Shown here piece after piece: positions 1 to 5,244 of a stretch of 5,244 nt of DNA. Source of the stretch: Acidobacteriota bacterium (GTDB lineage: Bacteria > Acidobacteriota > Polarisedimenticolia > J045); contig JALTMS010000287.1 of the NCBI GenBank assembly GCA_027001345.1, positions 1 through 5,244 on the forward strand, read 5' to 3'. The notes beneath the pieces are model-generated. The model was given only the letters and a program-made list of their open reading frames with translations, ran no database searches and was not told the origin of the DNA. The position numbers were made by a program, and so were the translations under genes. Each line of letters opens with the position of its first letter. Within the stretch, counting starts at the first letter, position 1.

Positions 1-1
1 G

Positions 2-1201
2 CTCCGCGGCGCGCTCGAGCGTTCCCAGGCGCGCTATTTCCGCCAGGTGTTCACCGGAGCTTCCTCCAACTGGGATTTGAACTACTACGAGGAACGACTC
101 GGAGTCGGGCGCGTCCACGACCGGATCAACCTGCCGCTGAAGTGGTACATCGGTTCTTACGCGGAGTATCAGCGGCTGGTGAGCCGCTATCTGAGGGAGG
201 AGTTCGAGGACGCCGAGAAGATCGCCCGGGCCGAGCAGGCCATCTTCCGCGTTTTCAACTACGACATGCAGGCCGTGGCCGATGCCTACGTGATGAGTCT
301 GTTCGCCACCATGGGGCTGGATCTGGCGTCGATCCAGGTCGCTCCGGGTAACGACGTGGCCGATCACCTCGACCAGGCGAAGGCCGCTTTCAGCGACGTG
401 GTGCACGAGATCGCCGACATCGCCCCGGAGGTCGCCGGCTCGTCCCGAGGCTTGCAGCAGGTCAGCTCGCACATGGTCGAGACCGCGGAATCCACGCTGG
501 AGCGCTCGGCGGTGGCGGCCAGTGCCGCGACGGAAGTCAGCGCCAGCGTGCAGACGGTGGCTTCTGCGGCCGAGGAAATGGAAGCGGCGATTCGGGAGAT
601 TTCCAAGAGCACCACCGAGGCGGCGGGGATGACCCGCGAGGCCGTCGAGCAGGCCGGCCGGGCGGGGGAGACGATCGACAAGCTGGGTGTGAGCAGCACC
701 GAGATCGGGCAGGTGATCAAGCTGATCACGGCCATCGCTCAGCAGACCAATCTGCTCGCGCTCAACGCGACGATCGAGGCCGCTCGCGCCGGGGAACTGG
801 GCAAGGGCTTCGCCGTGGTGGCCAACGAGGTCAAGGAGCTGTCCCGGGAGACGGCCAGCGCCACCGAGGAGATCAGCAAGATCGTCCAGTCGATCCAGAG
901 CGACACTCAGGTGGCTGTCGAGGCCATCGGCGCCATCTCGACGGTGATCGAGAGCATCGACGCGGTGCAGAGCACGATCGCCAGCGCGGTGGAGGAGCAG
1001 ACCGTCACGACCTCGGAGATCAGCCGCTCGGTGGGGGAGGCGGCCCAGGGCAGCTCGCAGATTGCCGAGAGCGTCAGCGCCGTGGCCAGCACCGCGGAGA
1101 ACGCCAAGCAGGCCTCGACCGAAACCGAACAGGCGGCGACGACCCTCGCCGGACTCGCCGAGCGCCTCGAGCGGGCCGCGGGCAAGTTCAAGCTGGAGTG
1201 A
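2..1201 (+). CDS. Globin-coupled methyl-accepting chemotaxis protein (HemAT-like soluble oxygen sensor), 5'-partial
   Basis: Cytoplasmic chemoreceptor predicted to bind O2 through a protoglobin heme domain and to control CheA via CheW. The frame is open from base 2, giving 399 visible residues; the true start lies upstream. Residues 1 to about 110 match the second half of a globin-coupled sensor domain: an SQARYFRQVF helix, then RVHDRINLPLKWYIG, whose His39 (codon 116-118) fits the proximal heme ligand (His123 of B. subtilis HemAT). The distal-pocket Tyr, about fifty residues earlier in HemAT, would fall outside the window. From about residue 120 the protein is one long Ala/Ser/Glu-rich coiled coil with the MCP hairpin tip at residues 244-265 (IAQQTNLLALNATIEAARAGE). 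There is no transmembrane segment or HAMP domain, as expected for a soluble GCS transducer. The C-terminus (AAGKFKLE) lacks an NWETF-type CheR-binding pentapeptide. A GTG at 47 lies inside the globin fold and is not the start. Family very sure; ligand inferred. Confidence 0.95.
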   Translation, partial: LRGALERSQARYFRQVFTGASSNWDLNYYEERLGVGRVHDRINLPLKWYIGSYAEYQRLVSRYLREEFEDAEKIARAEQAIFRVFNYDMQAVADAYVMSLFATMGLDLASIQVAPGNDVADHLDQAKAAFSDVVHEIADIAPEVAGSSRGLQQVSSHMVETAESTLERSAVAASAATEVSASVQTVASAAEEMEAAIREISKSTTEAAGMTREAVEQAGRAGETIDKLGVSSTEIGQVIKLITAIAQQTNLLALNATIEAARAGELGKGFAVVANEVKELSRETASATEEISKIVQSIQSDTQVAVEAIGAISTVIESIDAVQSTIASAVEEQTVTTSEISRSVGEAAQGSSQIAESVSAVASTAENAKQASTETEQAATTLAGLAERLERAAGKFKLE

Positions 1202-1231
1202 GTCGCTCGGCCCGCGGCCTTCCCGAGATCG
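1202..1231. other. Short convergent intergenic gap with weak inverted repeat
   Basis: Only 30 nt separate the stop codons of the chemoreceptor (plus) and the glycoamidase-like gene (minus). The gap holds a 5-bp inverted repeat, CTCGG at 1206-1210 and CCGAG at 1223-1227, around a GC-rich core (GGCCCGCGGCC). It could fold as a small bidirectional hairpin, but no T-tract follows on either strand, so it is not a recognisable intrinsic terminator. Transcripts of the two genes may overlap at their 3' ends. Confidence 0.3.
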
Positions 1232-3004
1232 TCAGGGCCCCTCGTACCAGTAGAGGAAGAGGCTGACCGACCAGCTCCCACGGTTGACCAGCACGTCGTA
1301 GTCCACGTCGTAGGTGCCGCCCGGAGGGAAGGCCGAGGTCAGGTCCAGGTCCTGGTCGCAGCCGGCATCGAGGTCGTAGTGGCAGGCGATCTGCCCGGGA
1401 CACCAGCCGGCCCGGTTGAAGGTGCAGGAGGGATAGCCGCAGGAGTTCCAGTCCTGGCAGCCTTCGCAGAACAGAGAGCCTCGGGGGAAGCAGCAATTGC
1501 GCCAGGGGACCGTCTCCCAAACCGGGGATCCATCGACGATGATCTGGTTGGTGCGGTGGCAGAACTCGTCGCAGTTTTCGCACGAGCCGCCGGGGCAGTC
1601 CGCCGAGCCGCCGCAAGCCTCGCCATCGCGGGAACCACCGTCACAGATCGAATTGCCGCCGTGGCCGGTGGTGAAGAGCCTGGTGAAGACCTGGGTTGCG
1701 GTGGAGGGGATGCTCACCGTGGCGGTGGGAGGCTGGACCCCGCCGAAGAAGAGGGGAGCAAAGCCGTCCGCCGGTGGTTTGGGAGAGGCTTCCTCCGGAC
1801 GCTTGCTGAAGTGGAAGTCGGTGGTGACCCACCAGCCGGCCGGCACGTAGCTGACGATCTCGGCGCCCACGTAGCGGGTTTGTCCGGCGAGCAGTGGGGC
1901 ATAGGGCGTGATGTCCAGCTCGATCACCCGGGGCGGGACACGTCCGTTGCCGTCCGGCGGCGGGGCATCGGTGCCGAAGGGGGTGATGGCGCGGATCAAC
2001 TCCAGGTTGCCGTGGGTGATGCAGCTTCCGCCGGTGTCGACGCAGTCGTCGAGCACCAGGAAAAGATGGGCGGTGCGGTCCCAGGGATCGCCGCAGGGGT
2101 TCCAGCCCGGATTCTGATCGCCGCAGCGGTCCGGGGCCGAGGGCCCGTCGCAGAGCCTCGAGTCCATCGTGAAGCTGACGGTCACCAGGCTCCAGTCGTC
2201 TCCCACGGGGAAGTCCACGGGGACCAGCTTCTGCCAGCCGTCCCGTCGGCCGATCTCGTCGCCCTGGGGCGGACAGCCCGCCTCACCCCAGCAGAGGTAG
2301 GACTCGTTGTGGGCCCGCAGGTCGATGGTGCCGCCGACGGGATCCACGTGTTCGTTGGAGAAGTCCGACTCGTTGCCGGCGGGGTCCACTGCGACGACTG
2401 CCGCAAACCAGTTGACGTTGGTTTCGAGTCCCGTCAGGGAGTGGCTCTTGGCCATCCCCACGTCATCGACGAACTCGTAGCCGCGGGATTGACGGCCGTA
2501 GTAGACCCGGTAGCCGGTGACCTGGTCCACCGGCTCGGCGTCGGTCCATTCCAGCTCGATGGTGGTGTCGGTCCAGTAGCCCGAGAGGGTCGGAGGGGTG
2601 GTGATGGTCGGATCCTGGGAGCGTGACTCGTTGCCTGCGGTATCGACTGCCGTGACGCGATAGTAGTAGTGGGTCGTGCCGCTGGCCGCACCCGGGTCGG
2701 TGAACGAGGTGGTCGCAGAGGTGCCGACTTGGTTGCTGCCCCCGCTCTTGTCGGGGACGAAATCCGGACTTTCCCCTCGGAATATCCGGTAATGGTCGAT
2801 GGTTTCCGGATTGCCCGTCGCGTCGGTCGTCACTTCGTTCCAGCTCAACAACGCGTCGCCCGCGTCCTTGGTCACACTCAGGCCCGTGACCCGGGCTGGA
2901 GCGGTGACATCGGCGGCCAGAGTCAGAGCCGAAGCGGCGAGCAGGCCGAGGGTGCAAACCGCGACCGAGACGAGACGGTGGAAGGGTGAAAGTCGGACGC
3001 GCAT
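1232..3004 (-). CDS. Secreted FnIII-PNGase F-like glycoamidase (predicted peptide-N4-(N-acetyl-beta-glucosaminyl)asparagine amidase)
   Basis: 590 residues, ATG start with a strong Shine-Dalgarno. Residues 1-31 are a Sec signal peptide (Arg-rich start, hydrophobic core, LTLAA-D cleavage). Two FnIII modules follow (about 33-132 and 138-222). The rest aligns by eye with both jelly-roll domains of Elizabethkingia PNGase F. In the N domain (about 226-423), CGDPWDR matches CDEWDR (Asp309 = Asp60), an ITPF...ELDIT block matches ITPY...EIDVT, and Glu382 matches Glu118. In the C domain (about 424-588), CDEFCHRT matches CAEWCFRT (Glu480 = Glu206; Cys478/Cys482 = Cys204/Cys208) and RAGWCPG is identical (Arg531 = Arg248, Cys535 = Cys252). 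PNGase F releases whole N-glycans by cleaving the GlcNAc-Asn amide. Oddities: Trp120 appears replaced (Val384), and extra Cys-rich inserts lie at 285-304 and 454-475. The alignment comes from memory of the PNGase F sequence. Fold quite sure; activity predicted. It lies downstream of the beta-barrel gene, possibly in one operon. Confidence 0.83.
   Translation of the reverse strand: MRVRLSPFHRLVSVAVCTLGLLAASALTLAADVTAPARVTGLSVTKDAGDALLSWNEVTTDATGNPETIDHYRIFRGESPDFVPDKSGGSNQVGTSATTSFTDPGAASGTTHYYYRVTAVDTAGNESRSQDPTITTPPTLSGYWTDTTIELEWTDAEPVDQVTGYRVYYGRQSRGYEFVDDVGMAKSHSLTGLETNVNWFAAVVAVDPAGNESDFSNEHVDPVGGTIDLRAHNESYLCWGEAGCPPQGDEIGRRDGWQKLVPVDFPVGDDWSLVTVSFTMDSRLCDGPSAPDRCGDQNPGWNPCGDPWDRTAHLFLVLDDCVDTGGSCITHGNLELIRAITPFGTDAPPPDGNGRVPPRVIELDITPYAPLLAGQTRYVGAEIVSYVPAGWWVTTDFHFSKRPEEASPKPPADGFAPLFFGGVQPPTATVSIPSTATQVFTRLFTTGHGGNSICDGGSRDGEACGGSADCPGGSCENCDEFCHRTNQIIVDGSPVWETVPWRNCCFPRGSLFCEGCQDWNSCGYPSCTFNRAGWCPGQIACHYDLDAGCDQDLDLTSAFPPGGTYDVDYDVLVNRGSWSVSLFLYWYEGP
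2339..2908 (-). repeat. Tandem pair of fibronectin type III modules within the PNGase F-like gene
   Basis: The encoded residues 33-222 form two copies of an about 86-residue beta-sandwich module. The clearest shared element is an AVDTAGNES block at residues 119-127 and AVDPAGNES at 205-213, each preceded by the HYYYRVT / NWFAAVV strand typical of FnIII strand F. Each copy also has a W-containing B strand (LLSWNEV, LEWTDAE) and an H/G-Y-R-I/V-F/Y C strand (HYRIFRG, GYRVYYG). Such modules commonly serve as spacers or carbohydrate-proximal linkers in secreted bacterial hydrolases. DNA-level identity between the copies is limited to short patches, so this is an old duplication or separate recruitment rather than a recent repeat. 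Confidence 0.75.
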
Positions 3005-3012
3005 GTTCGAGG

Positions 3013-3020
3013 CCTCCCTC
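3013..3020 (-). promoter_or_regulatory. Ribosome binding site of the PNGase F-like gene
   Basis: Read on the minus strand this is GAGGGAGG. Its GGAGG core ends 8 nt before the ATG at 3004-3002. It supports that start, which is also the one that gives a complete signal peptide. Confidence 0.75.
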
Positions 3021-3055
3021 GTCCGGGCAAACCTTCCCCCTCACAGCGCCCGGAC
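3021..3055 (-). other. 8-bp perfect stem-loop just upstream of the glycoamidase RBS
   Basis: GTCCGGGC (3021-3028) and GCCCGGAC (3048-3055) are perfect reverse complements around a 19-nt loop. In the minus-strand mRNA the stem ends directly before the Shine-Dalgarno sequence, and the loop itself carries a purine run (GAGGGGGAAGG). No U-tract follows, so it does not look like an intrinsic terminator. It could stabilise a processed mRNA end or influence translation of the downstream gene. Function is unknown. Confidence 0.45.
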
Positions 3056-3057
3056 AG

Positions 3058-3078
3058 CGGCGTCTAGGACTTACGCCG
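3058..3078 (-). other. Second short stem-loop between the beta-barrel and glycoamidase genes
   Basis: CGGCGT (3058-3063) and ACGCCG (3073-3078) can pair around a 9-nt loop. The hairpin lies 14 nt past the beta-barrel stop codon on the minus strand, directly before the larger hairpin at 3021-3055. It has no T-tract. The pair of stems fills most of the 88-nt intergenic spacer. Confidence 0.35.
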
Positions 3079-3092
3079 ATCCCGGCTTCAGG

Positions 3093-3653
3093 TCAATCAG
3101 GACGATAGCGGAGGGTGAGCATGAAGCTGGTGAAGGACTTGTCTTTGCCGACCGGGCCGCCGAAATCGAGGCTGGTCAGATTCAGCGCGAAGCTGCCTCC
3201 GATACTGAGGTTTTCGTTGAAGCGGCGGTCGACTTGCAGGCCGAGGGGGAGGATCGTGCCCACGTCGTCGGCGTTGAAACGTCCGGCCCCGCTGCCGTGG
3301 TCGTAGTCGGCATAGATCAGGCCCAGGCCGATGAAGGGCGTGACCTCCACCGGATCGAGATCGAAGTGCCAGCGAGCGGTGGCCGCTCCGGACAGCAGGG
3401 TCAGGTCGCCGGTAGGAGAGAGTAGAAGATCACCGCCGACCGAGAAGGCGGGGGCCAGGTAGTACTCGGAGACCAGGCCCACGGCGAAGGCCGTGTCGTC
3501 CACCGTGCCCGAGAGCATGCCGATCTGCCCGGTGTAACCCCAGGACCCTACCTGGGCCCACGCCGGCGTGGCGGCACCGACGGCGAGGATCGTGACGAGG
3601 ATCGTGGCGAACAGAAACGCTCTGATCAGAACGCTGGACCCATTACTTTGCAT
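3093..3653 (-). CDS. Outer-membrane beta-barrel protein (OMP_b-brl-like), small
   Basis: 186 residues. The start at 3653 is chosen because GGAGG sits 5 nt upstream and a clear signal peptide follows: residues 1-33, with hydrophobic core AFLFATILVTILAVG and cleavage AWA-Q. The reading frame is open further upstream, but that part overlaps the divergent protease gene and has no gene character. The mature 153 residues show alternating hydrophobic/polar beta strands with aromatic and Gly caps: SWGYTGQIGML, FAVGLVSEYYL, FSVGGDLLLS, TARWHFDLD, TPFIGLGLIYADY, LPLGLQVDRRF, LSIGGSFALNL and SFTSFMLTLRYRPD. Eight strands fit the size of an OmpA/OmpX/OmpW-like eight-stranded barrel. The last strand ends in -YRPD rather than a terminal aromatic residue, so the BAM beta-signal is atypical. 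The substrate or role cannot be told. It is probably first in a unit with the glycoamidase-like gene 88 nt downstream. Class fairly sure; no specific family recognised. Confidence 0.82.
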   Translation of the reverse strand: MQSNGSSVLIRAFLFATILVTILAVGAATPAWAQVGSWGYTGQIGMLSGTVDDTAFAVGLVSEYYLAPAFSVGGDLLLSPTGDLTLLSGAATARWHFDLDPVEVTPFIGLGLIYADYDHGSGAGRFNADDVGTILPLGLQVDRRFNENLSIGGSFALNLTSLDFGGPVGKDKSFTSFMLTLRYRPD

Positions 3654-3658
3654 GACTG

Positions 3659-3663
3659 CCTCC
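3659..3663 (-). promoter_or_regulatory. Ribosome binding site of the beta-barrel gene
   Basis: Minus-strand GGAGG with a 5-nt spacer to the ATG at 3653-3651. This decides the start. The longer in-frame extension (to about 4142) would place this site inside the coding region and lose the N-terminal signal peptide. Confidence 0.75.
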
Positions 3664-3693
3664 GCTCGTCCCCGGGTTGTTTTCGGCCGGTTC

Positions 3694-3722
3694 ATTCTAG
3701 CCTGCCTCGAGTGACTTGTCCT
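3694..3722 (-). promoter_or_regulatory. Candidate sigma70-type promoter of the beta-barrel gene
   Basis: On the minus strand, AGGACA (3722-3717, 4 of 6 match to TTGACA) is followed after exactly 17 nt by TAGAAT (3699-3694, 5 of 6 match to TATAAT). Transcription would start near 3687, giving a leader of about 34 nt with the Shine-Dalgarno near its end. Position, spacing and -10 match are good for a GC-rich genome where such AT-rich hexamers are uncommon. The host's sigma-factor preference is unknown. Confidence 0.5.
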
Positions 3723-3740
3723 CGAAACGCCAGGTGGCGG

Positions 3741-3770
3741 CTGTCCGGCCACCCTGTCCGAAAGCCGGAC
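3741..3770. promoter_or_regulatory. Candidate operator: repeated CTGTCCG half-sites with inverted copy
   Basis: CTGTCCG occurs at 3741-3747 and again at 3754-3760, a 13-nt repeat distance. GTCCGGC (3743-3749) also forms a perfect 7-bp inverted repeat with GCCGGAC (3764-3770), spacer 14 nt. The block lies about 20 nt upstream of the -35 of the candidate beta-barrel promoter and inside the divergent spacer. It could therefore bind a regulator serving one or both genes. A competing short hairpin, GGTGGC/GCCACC (3733-3738 with 3748-3753), overlaps it. In GC-rich DNA such short repeats arise by chance, so this is a low-confidence call. Confidence 0.25.
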
Positions 3771-3913
3771 GCCGCTCGGCCTGCCTGTCATGACCTGAAC
3801 GACTTCTTGCAATCCCGGGCGCTGCCGGGTGGATCCCAGCGGTACGCAACGAACACGGCATCGGTCTTGCGTTAGCGGATAGCCGAACGGGGTCCGCCTC
3901 TGGACCATCCGAC

Positions 3914-3920
3914 GGAAGGA
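3914..3920 (+). promoter_or_regulatory. Ribosome binding site of the subtilisin-family protease
   Basis: GGAAGGA ends 7 nt before the ATG at 3928 and supports that start. A nearby ATG at 3920 is in another frame and overlaps this element. Confidence 0.6.
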
Positions 3921-3927
3921 TGCCGCG

Positions 3928-5244
3928 ATGCGATCAGGCCGCTTGTTGACAGTGATGACTCTTTCGGCCCTCCTGCTCTCGCCCGCCGGGCTGACGGCAT
4001 CAGCGTATGCCGCCGCTCCGTTCGCCCCAGGAGCACCTGTCTTCCAGGGCGTGAAGGACAAAGGCAACAAGCACAAGCACCACAAGGCATCGCGGGATCT
4101 GGAACAGGAGATTGCCGAAGCTCTCGCGACCGCCGTGCCCAATGGCCCTGGAACGCGCCTGAGAGCGAGAGGAACAGCGGCAGCGCGGAGGGGGGACCGG
4201 TTCGCGAACCTGGTGCCGGGCGCCCCTGGAACGCGTCGGGTTCAAATGATGGTGCGTTACGCCGAGGGTCAGACGGCCCAGGATCTCGCCGCCCGGCTCG
4301 GTGTGAAGGTCAGCAAGGACCACCCGCGCTTCCGCATGGCCCTGGTGGAGATCGATGCCGGGCGCGCGATCGAGGTGCTCGACGATGCGAGCATCGACTT
4401 CGCCACCCCGAATCGCGAGCTGCGAGTGCTCGCCACTACGGGCGTGTCCGATGTTCCGGCGGCGGTTGCCGACGGGAATCTCTTTCCGCGAGCCAGCGCC
4501 TTCCAGATCGACCCCGACAGTCACCTGCGCGCGACGGTCGGTAGTCTGGACTTCGATCTCGCCCGCGAGGCGAAAGACAAGTCGCCCTACCAGGGCGAGG
4601 GTGTGACCGTGGCGGTGATCGACTCCGGTATCGCCGCCCACCCGGACTTCCTCGCGGCGGACGATCCGAGCAGCAGTCGCATCGTCGATTCGATCGACTT
4701 CACCGGACTCGGCGCGGGCACCGATGGCTACGGCCACGGAACCCATGTCGCCGGCATCGTGGCCGGCAACGGTGGACTCTCCCTCGGAAGCGGCCGGGCG
4801 CTGACCGGTATCGCGCCCCGCGCAAGCCTGCTCGATCTGCGCGTGCTCGGTGACGACGGCACCGGGACTCTGGACAATCTCCTCGAGGCCCTGGCCTGGC
4901 TGCTGGACAATGGTTCGGCCTATGGGGTGCGGGTCGTCAACCTCTCCGTGGGTACGGCTCCTTCGGAGACCTTCGAGACCGATCCCCTCTGCGTGGCCGT
5001 CGAGCAACTCGTCGATGCGGGCTTCTCGGTAGTCGTCGCCGCCGGCAACGTGGGCAAGGACAGCTCCGGGAACAAGGTCTACGGTGGGATTCTCTCGCCG
5101 GCCAACGATCCGCGGGTGATCACCGTCGGCGCGGCCAACACCTACCAGACCGACTCGCGCCTCGACGACACGGTCACCACCTACTCCTCCCGGGGGCCGA
5201 CCCGCTCCTATCGCGAGCAGGACCTCGACGGCGACGGAACGATC
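3928..5244 (+). CDS. Secreted subtilisin-family (S8) serine protease precursor, 3'-partial
   Basis: 439 codons are open from ATG 3928 to the window edge, with the stop beyond it. Residues 1-28 form a Sec signal peptide (MRSGRLLTVM start, LSALLLSPAG core, SAYA-A cleavage). A Lys/His-rich stretch follows at 43-53 (KDKGNKHKHHK). Residues 105-167 look like an inhibitor I9-type propeptide (VQMMVRYAEGQTAQDLAARL ... MALVEID). The peptidase S8 domain starts near 208: VAVIDSG gives catalytic Asp232, GYGHGTHVAG gives catalytic His270, and VVAAGN gives oxyanion-hole Asn373. PANDPRVITVGA and YSSRGP are also typical S8 blocks. The nucleophile block GTSMA and any C-terminal modules lie past the window. The product should be exported, self-processed and act as an extracellular endopeptidase. 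It is transcribed away from the beta-barrel/glycoamidase pair. Family certain; intactness of the 3' part cannot be judged. Confidence 0.95.
   Translation, partial: MRSGRLLTVMTLSALLLSPAGLTASAYAAAPFAPGAPVFQGVKDKGNKHKHHKASRDLEQEIAEALATAVPNGPGTRLRARGTAAARRGDRFANLVPGAPGTRRVQMMVRYAEGQTAQDLAARLGVKVSKDHPRFRMALVEIDAGRAIEVLDDASIDFATPNRELRVLATTGVSDVPAAVADGNLFPRASAFQIDPDSHLRATVGSLDFDLAREAKDKSPYQGEGVTVAVIDSGIAAHPDFLAADDPSSSRIVDSIDFTGLGAGTDGYGHGTHVAGIVAGNGGLSLGSGRALTGIAPRASLLDLRVLGDDGTGTLDNLLEALAWLLDNGSAYGVRVVNLSVGTAPSETFETDPLCVAVEQLVDAGFSVVVAAGNVGKDSSGNKVYGGILSPANDPRVITVGAANTYQTDSRLDDTVTTYSSRGPTRSYREQDLDGDGTI

Larger units (their letters stand above)
3654..3927. other. Divergent intergenic region between beta-barrel and protease genes
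   Basis: This 274-nt spacer has no credible gene. Besides the candidate promoter and half-site cluster listed separately, it contains an 8-bp palindrome GTCATGAC (3787-3794) and a CCCGG/CCGGG short hairpin (3814-3829). I looked for a plus-strand promoter for the protease. TTGCAA at 3807-3812 could be a -35, but no convincing -10 lies 16-18 nt downstream, so no promoter is called on that side. Confidence 0.6.

Noticed and set aside
47..49. GTG at 47 as the start codon of the chemoreceptor
   Set aside because: The frame stays open to base 2, and the residues before it (SQARYFRQ) continue the globin helix. The gene starts outside the window.
1206..1227. Bidirectional intrinsic terminator between the convergent genes
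   Set aside because: The stem is only 5 bp and no T-tract follows on either strand. It is recorded only as a weak inverted repeat.
1379..2626. Plus-strand 415-codon open frame opposite the PNGase F-like gene
   Set aside because: Its translation is low-complexity Gly/Ala/Val/Arg with no recognisable domain, while the minus strand encodes a signal peptide, FnIII modules and a conserved enzyme core. It is a typical GC-rich antisense shadow.
3807..3835. Plus-strand promoter for the protease with TTGCAA as -35
   Set aside because: The hexamer at the right distance (TGGATC) matches the -10 consensus at too few positions.
3654..4142. N-terminal extension of the beta-barrel protein
   Set aside because: The in-frame extension overlaps the divergent protease coding region and its composition is not protein-like. 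A good RBS and signal peptide fix the start at 3653.
4146..4235. Perfect 12-bp direct repeat CCCTGGAACGCG (4146-4157 and 4224-4235), encoding PGTR twice, 26 codons apart
   Set aside because: About one repeated 12-mer is expected by chance in a window of this size, and the flanking residues do not match, so it is not a convincing protein repeat.
4000..5007. Minus-strand 335-codon open frame opposite the protease
   Set aside because: It lies entirely antisense to clear S8 catalytic blocks and shows an Arg/Gly/His-rich composition with no domain.

Overview
The window holds four protein genes of a high-GC bacterium: two are cut by the window edges and two are complete. Three of the four products carry Sec-type signal peptides. 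One of them is a predicted outer-membrane beta-barrel, so the host is didermic. A cysteine-rich, Gly/Asp-rich mini-module in one secreted protein resembles modules I associate with Myxococcota, Acidobacteriota and similar soil or sediment lineages. That placement is a weak inference, and nothing in the window fixes the taxon. No rRNA, tRNA, CRISPR array, insertion sequence or phage gene is visible.

Layout. (1) Positions 2-1201, plus strand: a soluble globin-coupled methyl-accepting chemotaxis protein of the HemAT type, with its 5' end outside the window. (2) Positions 1232-3004, minus strand, convergent with gene 1 across only 30 nt: a secreted 590-residue protein with a signal peptide, two fibronectin type III (FnIII) modules and a two-domain C-terminal half that I align with peptide-N-glycosidase F (PNGase F). 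The PNGase F catalytic residues (Asp60, Glu118, Glu206, Arg248) all appear to be kept. (3) Positions 3093-3653, minus strand: a 186-residue outer-membrane beta-barrel protein lying 88 nt upstream of gene 2 and possibly co-transcribed with it. A plausible sigma70-type promoter precedes it. (4) Positions 3928 to the window end, plus strand, divergent from gene 3: a secreted subtilisin-family (S8) protease with signal peptide, I9-like propeptide and catalytic Asp and His. The window ends before the catalytic Ser.

How the genes may fit together. Genes 2-4 all act in or beyond the envelope. A deglycosylase next to an endoprotease suggests attack on glycoproteins, with removal of N-glycans exposing the polypeptide to proteolysis. 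This is inferred from neighbourhood and family only; the two genes are on opposite strands and need not be co-regulated. The chemotaxis gene is probably unrelated to the other three. The most notable item is the FnIII-PNGase F-like enzyme with a cysteine-rich insert just ahead of a predicted catalytic glutamate.
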